A stretch of DNA of 64,000 nucleotides. Source: Pelecanus crispus (taxonomy: Eukaryota > Chordata > Aves > Pelecaniformes > Pelecanidae). The stretch lies in NCBI RefSeq assembly GCF_030463565.1, contig NC_134648.1, positions 48,174,346-48,238,345 of the forward strand, written 5' to 3'. The translations under genes were made by a program, and so were the position numbers. Position 1 is the first letter of the stretch. Each line of letters starts with the position of its first letter. Below are positions 13,501-25,490 of the stretch, one piece after another. A model generated the notes under the pieces. It was not told where the DNA came from and made no database searches. It worked only from the letters and a program-made list of their open reading frames with translations.

Positions 13501-16500
13501 TGCACGCCTGTTATAAGAAAGAAATAGTAATAGTTATTAGAGCTCACTATCTATGAAGCAAAATGAAGTGTACCATTGTTTTTTTCAGAAAGTCTTGAAT
13601 TTGGTCCTCAGGGCATTATTTATCACTTGGAAATATTCACATGCCTGTTGGGATTTCACCAGAATGCTTGCAAATCCCCAAAGTTTTCTGAATTCTCGCG
13701 GAGAGGCTCTTCTGTCTCAGGCATAAGCTGTTTTGTTATTCTGTGCTTCATAATGTTTGTTCTCTAAATAGGGAAGAGAGACAGTGCCAGTGTTCCATGC
13801 AGCTGTTAAAAAGCTGTGTTTCTGCCGCACTGCGAAGCGTGCTGGGGCACAGCAGGGCAGAGGGGAGATCACCACGCAGGCTGTTCTCACCTTGCTCCCA
13901 TTTGGATCAGATCTGCTTTTCAGTCTGAATACCTCTGAGTTCTGCTGGACTGAGTATCTGAGATAACATCAATGAAGTACATAGGGGGGGGGCACAAGAA
14001 AGCGGGCTTGTGCCAGCTATCTCTGCATACACGTGTGCACACATGCATGCACACACTATGGCAAACCCTGCCAGCTCCCTGAAATCTCCAAGCTGCTGGC
14101 AGGATACAGAGAGTTTGTCTGCTTCCAGACTTGAACTTGTGCTTCCCACTCTGTGGGCAGCTGCTGCCAAAGGCCCAGCTCATGTTTTGTTTTATGAATC
14201 CCTTGCTTCTATGAGGCTTTTTTATTATTATTTGAGCTAAAATGGATCCATAACCTTGTGGGACAAGGACATTGGTGTGGCTGGTAGCGCACATGCTTTC
14301 TTGTGCTTGCGCTCTCCCTCCCCTCCACGATTACTCTTCATGGAGCACAGAAAATAAAACATTCCAGCAAAATACGACTGCCCCCTCTTCCAACAGGAGG
14401 TCACTGAGGCTTGGACTAGCACAAAAAAAGAAAGCCCAGGGAAAGAGCCTCTCCTTTTTGATTTACATGCTGGCTGGGCAACAGGAGAGACTGCTGAGTG
14501 GAAGGAAGGTACTATGGGAGCTGCTAACTGAGTAAATGCAGCTCAGAGCTGCAGAGAAAGTGGCAGGAACACGCAAGAGAGGCCTTCTTTTCTGGCTGGC
14601 AGGAGCCCTTACCTTCTTTTCTCGCCCTGGGTTTGAGAGCAACAGGACAGGTATATTTGCTTTTCAACATTGCACAGCACAATTGCTGTGCCTCTGCTGT
14701 AGCCAAGTCTGCCCCTAGCAATTGTCTCTTCTCCTTATGTGTCCTCTCAAACCCTTTTCATACTGGGCAAATTTAATGTAGTGTGTCTGAGTAAACTTAG
14801 AAATTCTTTTCTTGGCTCTGTGTCCAGCCCTTGGTGCAGAGAGTTGAGAAGGTGAACAGCATTGTTTGCTTGCCTTCTCCCTTTGTGCTGGGCATAGGAT
14901 GCTTGGCATGAACATGCCCTTATGCACAGTCCATCACCCTTTCTGTCCGCACGCAGACACTGGGGCTTTGAGGCTGAATTCAGCAAGAGCCAATAATACT
15001 CTTCTGTCCTGCAGCCGAGTGTGAGATGCTGCAATTGTCAGGGTTGTGCAAGGGGGATATGGAGTCTCCCGGCATGGCTGGGCTCAGCCAGGGACCTGCT
15101 GTTCTTTGCTCCTGCCTCCTGCCATGCTGAGCTGGCAGCCGCTGAACTCCCTCTCTGCATGAATGTGAACTTCAGGCACATGTTCCAAACTGCAGCTGAA
15201 CTGCACATCATATCCCAGTACCAGCAATTATCCACCTTCCACATGCCTGCTGAATCATATACCTGATCCCAGGATCATGCTGAAGCCTAGGCAGCTGGAA
15301 CTGGAGGGGCAAGGTGTAGGCAAGACCTGAGCCTGTTCCACTTTCATTACTTTTTCTGACACCCCCCAGTCTGGCGTAGTCATTCCCCTGTTCTGAGTAC
15401 CATCTCTCCACCTCCTCCATGGATGAGTGGATATTCTTGTGATCAGCCCTTGTTTTTCACCCGCTCAGGGGAAGGCGATTACCGCACTAGTCTGAGCAAT
15501 CGAGACATTTGTTTCTGGCCGTGAGGGATGCTCGGAGGCAGAGGACAGGCAGAGTCCCTCCAGCATCACTAGAGGTCTCTCTTTATCTGTATGTGCTTGT
15601 CTGCAGGGCAATGGGAGAAAAATACACTTGCTCAGAATAATTTCTTCATCTGCTTCTTGACATGTCACAGCCTCGTAGAGTATGTGAGCCCAGCGAAGTC
15701 ATAGGGCTGAATTCTCCTGGCTCAGTTTCTCTGGATGTCAGCTGCTTGAGAGCATCTCTGTTTGGGATCTGCCTTCTGCTGCTCAGCTCTCCCAAGCTCC
15801 CATCCCTTCCCAGCACCCTGCTCAGCACTGCAGGGCTCTGCAGCTGGGTGGCATTGATAGCCCTTTGCCCTTGGTCAGCCCACCCAGGCACCTGCTCAGA
15901 AAGTGATTTGCCAAAACCACGGTCTGAGCTTTCTAGGTTAAGAGCTGGCCCTCTTCTGACTCCTCGTCCTCTGGCCAGGCTGTTGGCTGTGGGTCTCAGC
16001 TTGCCCCTCTGTGCCTGTGCCTCTACAACTCCTGTGTGCTTGACAGGTGCTGCAAAGTCCTCCAGCATCCCAGCAAAGAGCACCAGCAGCAAAACCTTGA
16101 TGCTGCTTTGGAGCTGACACCAGTGGAAGGAGGGGAATAGTGTTTCTTGTGCTAAGATTTTTGGAGGACTGGTCATCCGCTCTCCCATGTGTCAGTTCAC
16201 TGTAGCAACGGTGAACAACATCCTCAAGAAAAATCTTCCTCTGCAGGCTACCTGGAGCACAAGACCTGCTCAAGAGTTGGAGTATCCACATCTATGACAA
16301 ATGTTTTGCTTGGGACACTGCAGCTTCTTTCCCTCTTGTGTTTTCTGTGTGCTGTTTGGTGACAGGCAGTGAGCCACAGCCCAGTGACTCCAGATGCCAA
16401 CACTTCCCATTGATGCGAGGGCCTGGGCCCAGTGCTGTGGTGAATGAAGCTTCACCTGCTTTCTCAACAAGGGAAGGAAATTTTGTTTCTACACTGTGTT

Positions 16501-16626
16501 TTCTTTTCCATATGTTGGGTACACAGCAGCCATTACCGCTGTGCAGACAATGCATCAGTGTCGGGACCCCTCCAGTAGCTTCTGGCCTCAGGAGTGGTCC
16601 TGCAGGGTGGTTTTGTCCAGGGTGGG
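10551..16626. other. intergenic, no gene recognised
   Basis: No supported gene. Overlapping open frames on both strands in GC-rich sequence (for example 10738-11277 and 15646-16188) have no recognisable domain and no splice context, so they are treated as chance. Homopolymers are present: T16 near 11913-11928, C-runs near 13196-13215 and G9 near 13983. A short alternating CA/TG stretch lies near 14030-14055. Confidence 0.5.
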
Positions 16627-17180
16627 TGTCGTGGTTTAGCTCCAGCCAGCAACTCAGCACCATGCGGCCGCTCGCTCACTCCCCCTACCCCAATGGGATG
16701 GGGGAGAGAATCGGAGGAGTAAGAGTGAGAAACACTCCTGGGTTGAGATAAGAACAGTTTAATAATTGAAATAAAGTAAAATAGTAATGATAATAATAAC
16801 AATATAATAATAATATACAAAGCAAGTGATGCACAATGCAATTGCTCACCATCCGCCGACCGATACACAGACAGTTCCCGAGCAGTGATCGCTGCTCCCC
16901 GGCCAACCCACCCCAGTTTATATACTGAGCATGACATCATATGGTATGGAATAGCCCTTTGGGCAGTTTGGATCAACTATTCTGGCTGTGCCCCCTCCCA
17001 GTTTCTTGTGCACCTGGCAGAGCATGGGAAGCTGAAAAGTCCTTGACTAGCATAAGCAGTACTTAGCAACAACTAAAACATCAGTGTGTTATCAACATTC
17101 TTCTCTTACTAAATCCGAAACACAGCACTATGCCTGCTACTAGGAAGAAAATTAACTCTGTCTCAGCTGAAACCAGGACA
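16627..17180 (-). mobile_element. solo LTR of an avian endogenous retrovirus (copy 1)
   Basis: Read on the minus strand, the 554-base element begins TGTCCTGGTTTCAGC and ends AAACCACGACA, the TG...CA ends of a common avian LTR type. A TATA box (TATATAAA on minus, plus 16917-16924) and a possible poly(A) signal ATTAAA (plus 16758-16763) lie in the expected order. An ATT/AAT-rich stretch occupies 16785-16820. There is no internal retroviral coding sequence on either side, so this is a solo LTR left by recombination between two LTRs. Flanks (GGTGGG and GGGAGT) do not form an exact target duplication, which points to an older insertion. Confidence 0.85.
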
Positions 17181-19609
17181 GGGAGTTACCCAGCTCCAGT
17201 AGCTGGCCTGGCCTTGCAGGCACTGAAGGTGCCTGGAGCAGCCTTGGGAGAGGGCAGGTGGACTTCACGCAGCTTCCATCTCAGCCTTGCTGCCATGCTG
17301 AGCTTGCACGTTCCCTGTGTAAAATCACTAGCAGCTGGGGTGAAGGGTGTGCTGCAAGTTTTCCTAGCTCTGCCTAGCTCCTATGCTCAGCTTCTTGTGC
17401 AAGGTTCTCCCTTATTTTCTTCTATTCTGATTTTTTTTTTTTTTAAGGTGAAAAGTGGGTGAAATGTTTGTGCTTATTAAGTAAGGCACTGATACGATGA
17501 GGTAGACTGCAAAGCCAGGCTACTTCTCAGAGCTCTGTAGTGTCCTCTGAGCTATTTTCTGCTGGTTTAGCCCTCTCCACTGACACAGGCTTGCAGCCTC
17601 ACCGGCAGCCTCCAACCTGACCTGCAGCCCTTGGTAGCAGTGATTCAGCAAGGCGAGATGTGGATCCAGAAATCTAGTCCTGGTGGTGGGAAGTGGTCTT
17701 TGGAGCATCCCTGCCAGGGCCTGGGAAGGTGGAGGTACTGTTGACAGAGGTGGTGTAGTCAGTTTGCACGTAGCTAGAGATACTGATTCTGGGATACTAC
17801 TGACCTTTTGGAAGCCTTTTAGATTAGCTCCTTGTCTTGTTTTGCATTCATCAGCTGCTCCCCTGATATATCCTTGCTAACTTTCCACTGAGCAGAAAGA
17901 CAGACAATTCAGGACATGGCATATCAGTGACTTGGGAAATGTGAATAAACAGCATGACTGTAGCTTTCTTGTGATGCATTTGACTTCTGAGCCCAGGAAG
18001 TCACTGGCTGAAAAAGACAGGTTCATTCATCCGTTGTTTCATTTTTTTTCTATCTGCTCTACTGCTCTAGTCTCTCTTGCTGTACTAAACACCAGCAAAA
18101 CCAGTGAGGTTGTAAGATCCCATGCCAGGAATATTTTCTAAGAGCTTACAGATGCCAGTCTCTCACAGATAATAAAAGCAGACGTACCTCAGTCTGGTTC
18201 TTCATGGTGAGGTCCTCCCAACTGCTTTTCCTGGCTGCACATGAATCAAATTTTTTTTATTCTACCCCATTTCTAAACTTGCTAAATCCCTATTGCTAGC
18301 TTTGTTGCCTGCTACAGGCTCTTCTGTGAGGAGCACTGCAAGGTGAGATGGAGTTAGGTGTTCCTGAATGCTGGAGTCCTTTGAGGGTATGAACTGTTTG
18401 GGGCCTGATGATGACAGTGATGCAGAAACCTGCCCTAATGCACCTTAGGTGCAGTGAAATGATGTAATAGCTGATGACTGCTCCTCTGTGCTCGCTCCTG
18501 GAAGGGTGAGATGCAGTGGACCAGATTTGGTCTTGCTGGGTCTCTGCAGTCCAGGGAACTGCTCTGAGATGGCAGAAGAGCGGATGTTGGGACATGCTAC
18601 TGTCATTTGTCTTTCTGATAGATTTTTCCCTTGGATAATCTCTGAGGGAGCTCCAAAGGAGGAAAGTGCTTCCCAGTGCAGCTTTTCTTCCACATACATG
18701 TAGCCTCAGGTGAGCACCGGGCACATTTGCAGAACCAGCCAGCTTAGTAAATGCTGAGAAAATAAACTAGATCGGCAGAGGAGGGGGATGCTTTGGTTTC
18801 CCAGGCCAGAAAGCGTGCATAGAGGCCGCTGCATAATAGCCAGTCCAAACATACCTCCAAAAGAACCACTGGCAAGCATTGTGTCAGATGGTTTCCTTCC
18901 CTGTCCTGTGAATCCCAAACTTGGTGTTTGACTACAGCATGCAGGGTGAAAGACAGTCAGTACTTGGGATACAGAGATCCTCTGAATTTGGTGCTTGGGA
19001 AATGGACAGCTTCCCCATGGGGGAGAAACCAATATATTAACTGAGATCCAAAACCCAGAAAGGGTGGACACAAGGGATGCCACATCAGCTCTTTTCAACA
19101 TGTGGCACTGGTATGTAAAACCTGAAATACATTTATCCTGTGACCTCTCATCGACCAGGGAACAGGAAAAATTGAGCAGATACATTGTGAGCTGGTGGAG
19201 GAGGGGATTCTCAACCACATACCAAGCATTTGCCTTCCTCTACCTGCTTTCAGTGCAGTGTGGTTTGTGCACGTGTGTGTTAATATACCTGTTATGCACG
19301 AGAGAAGCAGAAAGAGTGACACCAGCTGCTGCTGCTGGTTTCAGTGGGATTTAGGATGCCTAAAAGCCTGGCTGTGGATACATTTAACCCTATTCTGCTG
19401 TGTCTGCGCATCTCAGAGATTACTGTACATGTTTGCAGGCACACAGGCAATTATCTGTCTGCATTTGTCTGTGTGCTCACGTGTCGGTAGATACCTCAGT
19501 CTGTCCATGTACCTGTGTCTCTGCCTCGGGGTACACTACAGTGCCATAACCAGGAACGTCCTGGAGCCAAAGCTGCTGTAGTAATTACAGCAGATAAACT
19601 GCTCTGCTT
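17181..19609. other. intergenic, no gene recognised
   Basis: Nothing beyond short chance frames and homopolymers (T16 near 17430-17445, T8 near 18250) is seen. No splice-flanked coding segment resembles a known protein, and no transposon is assignable. Confidence 0.5.
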
Positions 19610-19614
19610 GAGGG

Positions 19615-19790
19615 TTGCTGTCCTCACCAGGCTGCAAGGCAGGCAGCCTGGCTTCGCCACCAAAGTCTATTCATTTTAATAAGAGGGACACCCTGTGTTA
19701 TTAAGAAGAGTGTTTATTACTGTCGCTGCACGCTGACAGCAGCTTCCATCATCGTTAAAAGGCAGATGGGGGGAGGAGGGTAGGGAGCTG
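19615..19790. promoter_or_regulatory. candidate conserved non-coding element
   Basis: This compact block has TTCATTTTAATAAGAGGG (about 19670), TGTTATTAAGAAGAG (about 19696), TTTATTACTGTCGC and CATCATCGTTAAAAGG (about 19748). AT-rich homeodomain-type words alternate with retained CpGs. It has no coding potential and no repeat signature. The assignment is by composition only. Confidence 0.3.
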
Positions 19791-21849
19791 TGTGCTCCTG
19801 TCTTGGAGGCTAGGACCCAGCTGGTGAGGAGGCTGGGGGCTGCAGGGCTTCCCGCTTGGCCCAGAGGGAAGTCACTGGTGGAGAGGAGGCCTTCAGGAAG
19901 GATGGAGAGGGAAGTGTGGGGCCCTGTTCAGTCTCATGTCCAGGACTGAGCTGTTTTCCCTCCAGGTCCCAGCCTAGCTGAAGTCTCTCCTGTGTGGGAG
20001 GCAGCCCTCCCTGCCTTGTGCTGTGCAGAGGCTGGGGGGCTGTAGGCAGAGATGGGAAAACAGAGGAGGAGGACAGCAGCAGTGGGTACTTGCTGGGGGG
20101 AAGGGTACAGGACACTTGTGGGATGCTGCTGTGGCTGTGCTGAGCCCTCTGCTTGGTCCAAGAGCAGGTCTCGGCACCTCTCTTCTCCCCCTCATTTAGC
20201 TGTGACAGCAGCATTGAGCTATATGGTTTGTACAGCCCTGTCTGGGGCCCCTCACCTGGGATAGGAGCGGGGACATCTTGGCATACAAGAGCAGGCCCTG
20301 GCCCAGGGAATTGCACAAGCAGACCTTCACCCATCACTGCCTGGGCACACCTCTTACTTTAGCAACAGGCATTTCTTAAAAATGAGAGCATATCTGCTGC
20401 AGCATTGCAAGTGCTATGAGTTTGTAGGTCTCAGGGAAGTGCAAGAGGAGATGGTCAAAGGTGGTCCTTATACACAGCATCAACAGCCAACATTGGTAGC
20501 TGGCCTTGCTGGTGTTTTCACTGTGCAGATGAGACCTGAAGTCTAGAGGAGCCACTGCCAGCACAGGACAGGATGGGGACAGGGCACTGGTGTAAGAGGT
20601 CTTCACAGTGCCTTCCCGCTCTGCCCCCAGTGCTTTCACATTTCTGAGCACCTGAGACACAGTGGTTCCCAGATAAAGATGTTTATGGAGCCAAATGCCT
20701 CCTGGTTACTGGGCTTCACCCTTCCTGTGTTCAGTCAGAAACAGCTGCACACAAAGCTGGAAATGCACTTCATTACTTTGCTTCTCAAAGCACAAGGGAA
20801 AGTCATAGATGGTTTTGGGTTTCAGCTGAAGAGCTACAATGTCAGATACCACTTTCAGTTTTCAAACAAATGAAACAAAATATACTTAAAATTTCCCTGT
20901 CTTCCACCCAGGTGTTTCCCTCTCCCTAATTTCTCCTCCAGTATATTCAAAACTGCCCCCAGTTCTTATCTCTGGGCTTCCTTCTCCTTCCTACACCTTC
21001 TGGGTTCAAGCTCCTGGACTTTTCTTCTCTGAAGGTGCAGTACTAGGGGAGTTACAGCACTGCTGGGGATATCACCTTTCCATTGCCACTTTCCCTCCTG
21101 AGAAATATATGCATGAGGGGGACAAGATGAGCTGTAGGGACCCTGGGTGGTGACTGTCATAGAATGGAGTTGATGATCCAGATGGGTCCTTCTGATGCCC
21201 TTTGTCCACTGCAGTACTCATCATAGGAGGTGTTAGTGGACCATACTCCCTCCTGTGCCCTGTACAGAAGTAAAAGGCCTCTGCAGCCCCCAGAGGAGCA
21301 ATTCTGTCTCAGTAGAGGACCAACAGGGGACTGGTCCTTGGTAGAAACCCCAGATGTTCTGTATCTTTATAATGGCAGCAGCTGACTGATGGACCAGTGA
21401 TTACATCCTACCAAGCAACAGGTGACTGCAAGGGAACAGGTGGAAAGGAGATATATGGCAGGGGAGCCTGCAGGTTAGCAGAGGACTGGTGGGGAGCTTG
21501 GAAGAATGCGTTGGCTGGGGAGAAACCCGTGTCCTGTGCCAGTGGTGGGTGCTCTGATGCGCAAATCCTGCTGCAGCCATGCTCAGCGCAGATGGAGAGG
21601 TACAACTCTAGGGTCCCTTGTCCTTGTTCAGTGTGACTTAGTGCCTTGCTCTGACAGCTGAAGCTCTTGCTGGTCAGATGCCTCTGGCGGCCGGGGACTG
21701 CTCTGGCCGCTCCCCTGGCCCTAGCCCGCCTCATTGGGGCTCTCCAGCCATGCGTGACATTAAGGCTCCTCTAGGTCTCTGCAGGTTTCGCAAGGTTGAT
21801 TGGGACCAGCGCGTGTCACTCTCGGCCACCTCCTCATCACCATAACTCT
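19791..21849. other. intergenic, no gene recognised
   Basis: GC-moderate single-copy-looking sequence. The minus frame 19810-20337 (175 codons) is proline- and serine-rich with no domain and lies among similar overlapping frames, so it is judged chance. No repeat is assignable. Confidence 0.5.
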
Positions 21850-22170
21850 GGGCTGAATAACAAGAGGCCGAGAATCTGCTAACGCAGGCCCCGGCAGAGT
21901 GCCCCATCACTCTCTTTTATTCGCCCTGGAGATTTATGCTGCCTATCTCCCTTCCCTTTGTCCACCAGCCGGGTCCTATAAGTCATGTCCCTGGGCTGAC
22001 AGGTCACGTGGCTCATGCCGCTGCCCTGTCAGAGTGACTGATGCCAGGGGGTGATTAAAAGAGAGGAGGGGTGAGAGGTCAGCAGCAGGCGGCATGATGC
22101 GAGCGGGGGATGTAATTATCACTCCCGTGACATACTGCTGGGGGCTTTCATGGATCGTCACCCAGGCTGG
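21850..22170. promoter_or_regulatory. candidate conserved non-coding element with M-box/E-box
   Basis: Motifs include GGTCACGTGGCTCATG near 22001 (a GTCACGTG E-box of the USF/MITF type), CTGACAGGTCACG, GGTGATTAAAAG near 22051, GAGAGGTCAGCAG (nuclear-receptor-like half site) near 22071, and GATGTAATTATCACTCCCG near 22109. CpGs are retained relative to the surroundings. It looks like an enhancer; no comparison with other genomes was possible. Confidence 0.4.
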
Positions 22171-23390
22171 AGGTGGGGAGGGAGGTGCTGCCGTAGGGAG
22201 GGGGAGTGGATGGACACATGGCGAGAGCGGGCAGTGGGGTTATGGGAGGCAGGGGCTTTCCATTTTTGAGAGAAACTAGGAAGTGTAAAGCCCAGTCTGT
22301 TCCCCAAACTCAACTTCTTGCCTCCAGAAAGAGAGAAAGGGCATCTGGAAAGCTGCAGGAAACTCTGCTGGGATCAGGAAGCAGCCCTCTATTTGGAGAG
22401 GCTTTTGGCCACTTTAAAATGTTGCAAGTTCCCTCTGCTGCTGTGTCCCAACACTGACAACACAACACTGGCAAGAGTGCCTTCAGACATTCAAAAATGA
22501 GATGAATGTGTGCTCTGCTGGGGGTGATTTGACAGAGAAATTGGCAGGCTCAGTCACCCAGTGCTCTGTGCTGACATTGCCCAGTTCCCTCTGCAATTCC
22601 CCTGCCTGGAGTCTTTTGTGGACAAGATGAGGCTGCCTGGGTAAACAGCCTCCCAGATACACCATGCAGGCTCTATCTTTGAATGTCCACTTCCTGGCTG
22701 AAGGTAGAGGTGGGATCTTCAGTAGTGCAAAGAATGAGGACAAAGTAGATGGAGACAGATTAAGAAGTACATATCTCTATCCTGGAGAAGAAGATTTTGG
22801 ATGGAACAGGAGGGCAGCTGTCATATAGGCATATAAATGAGAGAAATAATTTAGATTCTGACAATGGGAAGATTAAGAATGCTGGCTGGCAGATACGGGC
22901 TGGAGAGGCTAAGATGATGTTGAGAAATGTCTTAGCAGGGAGTGTAGTCATGAGTATGGTCAGGCTCCAGCGCTGCTGAGCTTTAGGGCAAGAACTGAGA
23001 AGACTGTGGGAATATTTCAGAGTTCACTGTTTCTGTCTCTGATCTGACTTAGGTAATTCCAGGGTATCCGAGTTTTCCCATGGGTTCTGTTTGTGCCTGC
23101 CTAAGGCTCCATTGCTTAAACTTGAATTTCTAGGTTGCTCTTCTTGTAACTGGGAACCACTTTATCAAGGTGTTCCCTAGGCTAGGACTGAGACTCCCAA
23201 CCTCCAGTTCCCAAGAGTATACATGGGAGCATCTCCAGTTCCCATGTTTTCAATGACTCAGACTGTCTTGATGAGCTACAGATAGCATGGGGCTCTCTCA
23301 CTATAGACAAGCCTGAAGTTTCATATTAGGACCTTGGATTATGTGTGGGAAGGTGGTGAAGAACATGCAGTACTGTGCTGTTGTGCCCTC
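22171..23390. other. intergenic, no gene recognised
   Basis: No exon, RNA gene or recognisable repeat is seen. The sequence looks single-copy, with only short chance frames. Confidence 0.5.
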
Positions 23391-23394
23391 AGAA

Positions 23395-23565
23395 TCCAGG
23401 GATGCAAGAATACCCCTGTAGAGTAGGCAAGTTGTCCATCTAGTTCAATATCCAGCCTCTAACAGTGGCTGTCATCAGTGTGTCACAGGGAAGTTCATGA
23501 AACAGGAAACAGGCAGATGTGCCCCACCACTAAGGTCTTCCCCTAAACCTTTGTAGCTGGACGAT
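23395..23565 (-). repeat. probable CR1 LINE fragment (degenerate)
   Basis: The plus-strand words CCATCTAGTTCAATATCCAG, CCTCTAACAGTGGC, AGGGAAGTTCATGAAAC and a CCCTAAACC stretch follow the order seen in antisense copies of an avian CR1-related 3' region. It is heavily diverged and short, so family and ends are uncertain. It lies about 0.9 kb before a clearer CR1 fragment in the same orientation. Confidence 0.4.
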
Positions 23566-23880
23566 GGTGAGGTGGGCAGCTGTACCTACTGCCACTTTGA
23601 GCTTTTAACTAACATTTTTTGACAGTACGGGGAATGACAGCCCTTCAGACTCAAGGGGTGAATATGTACGTCAGAGTCGCTCTATTCCTCTCTCAAAGGA
23701 AGAGATGGAACTTCTTGGTGATCCATAGGCCAGGGATATATCTTGTTCATGGTGCCTCCTGGTTACTGAGAATCAGTGGTTACACACAGATGCCAGAGAG
23801 CAAAAGCTACCTGAAATAAACAAAATTAAACCAATCCAAAACAGACCAAACAAGAAGGAAGCAACCAACCTCAGTAGCTT

Positions 23881-23916
23881 CTCATATTACTATTTCCACA
23901 CTAGTATGGCTCTAAG
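23881..23916. repeat. direct repeat copy A with near-palindrome
   Basis: CTCATATTACTATTTCCACA followed by CTAGTATGGCTC. It matches copy B at 24312-24347 over about 36 bases with a few differences. Its core CCACACTAGTATGG is an imperfect palindrome centred on CTAG. Confidence 0.5.
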
Positions 23917-24311
23917 GGCAGGAATAATTTATGGTTAGAGGAAAAATGTCACTGAATAAACTAGAGTAAATATTATTCATGCAGTCTGAATTAAAGGATA
24001 AGTGTATTCTAAACATTGTCTTTCTCACCAGCCCTAGACAGAACTACTGTCACACCTCATTGAAGCTAAAGGGCTCAGAACTTAATTTATCATTAAAATA
24101 CCTAAACATAGAAAGAATCAGAAAACTCAGCAATATTTGCAGCAGGCAATCTTCAGTCTCCAAATTATGCATTGTGGCCTTTCATGCAGAGAAAAGGACA
24201 TGCTCCTTCAGATTCTCAGCAGTGTCATGGTACATATATAGTGGCTCTTCTCCTCTCTGCTTCATTTTGTCATAGTCATGCTGGAAAGCATAAACAGGAC
24301 TTAGCTAATGC

Positions 24312-24347
24312 CTCATATTACTAGCATCCACACACTAGTGTGGCTCC
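24312..24347. repeat. direct repeat copy B with perfect 12-bp palindrome
   Basis: CTCATATTACTAGCATCCAC followed by ACACTAGTGTGGCTCC. The core CACACTAGTGTG is a perfect palindrome. Copy A is about 430 bases upstream in the same orientation. No coding sequence or known element is recognised between the copies. Confidence 0.5.
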
Positions 24348-24439
24348 ACTGCCAATTTTCAGCCAGGTGTTTATTTCTGGAAGGGACTATGTGTTATGGG
24401 TAGTCCCTGTCACTTTAGCAAAGTGTCATCAGTATATTT

Positions 24440-25490
24440 GCAGATTCAGAGAAAATACAGCAGAAAGGAATGCTGAAAATTCATCTAATCCAGCCCAAAG
24501 ACACCTATGTGATTCCTTCCAAATGCTACCTAACTTGGTCTTTAAGAAAAATTATGGTGCTACCACAACCTCTCTAATCAAATTATTTCAAGACTTTACT
24601 ACACATACAGCTAAAAAGTTCTCTGAGCTTTCTAAATCTCCCTTGGTGCAGTTTAAGGCTACAATTTCTCCTACTCTCCAAAGACCCTGCCTCTTCAAAG
24701 CAGCCTGCTATGTATTTGAAGATTGTCATCATGTCTCCTCTGGTCTTTTTTTTTTTTCTCTCTAGACTAAACAAATCCAGGTACAGCCTTTTCCCTGCAG
24801 GCCACGTTTTCTAGATCTCTGATCATTCTTGCTTAACTTCCCTGGGTCCTTCTGGCTTGTCCACTTTTTTCTTCAGTGTCCAGGGAGGAACAAGGAAGGG
24901 CCAAGAGGTCCAGCTCAGGCCTTATTAACACTGAGGAGAGGACAGGGATTAGTTCTTATGCCTTGCAGGCTATTCTTTTCTTGTACAGCCCAGTACATTG
25001 TTTGCCTTTTCACAACAGCTTAGCATGGGGATTTGTCTTCAACTTGTGACCCACTGTTTCTCCCTACATCTATTTCTATAGTGCTGCTACCTAACTGATT
25101 CTTCTCCAGACCCATGGTGGCGCAGTTGATTATGCAGACTCAGATGTAATGGAGAGGGAGTATGCTGAGGGAGCTTTAGCCCATCTTCTTTATAACTTCC
25201 AAGTGCAACATGCATGTCATATGTCCTGTGCTGAGGCAATGTGGCTCTGCAAGTCTCTCACCTTCTGTTTAGTTGTATAGTTGCATCTGCTTGTGTTATT
25301 CCTACCTGATGGTTGAGTGTGATGCTGTGGCTGACCTGACTCCCTTCTTCCAGACCTTTCCTCCAATTTGTCAAGGTCATTTTGGATTCTCATCCCATCC
25401 TACAATGTTCATTCAGTCTCTTCCAGCTTAAGTAATCTATAAATTTATGAGCAAACTCTCTGGTACAGTGAAGCCTGTGATGATGGGTGA
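24440..25490 (-). mobile_element. old truncated CR1 LINE (antisense to GPATCH2L)
   Basis: The plus strand reads as the reverse complement of a CR1 3' half. In order there are CATCTAATCCAGCCCAAAG (24482), ACCTCTCTAATCAAATTATT, a 'CATGTCTCCTCTGGTC' word (24731), GTACAGCCCAGTACATTG (24983), CAACTTGTGACCCACTGTTT (25041), and CTCCAATTTGTCAAGGTCAT (25361-25380). These are recurrent words of old amniote CR1 copies in this order. The copy is highly diverged with no open frame and is long dead. Ends are approximate. Confidence 0.75.

Noticed and set aside
15646..16188. Overlapping long frames on both strands (180 and 151 codons)
   Set aside because: Mutual overlap in GC-rich sequence and no protein-family features. 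No sign of splicing into a larger gene.
21160..21210. CATAGAATGG word resembling the antisense CR1 terminus
   Set aside because: The following bases do not continue as CR1. The match is only about ten bases.
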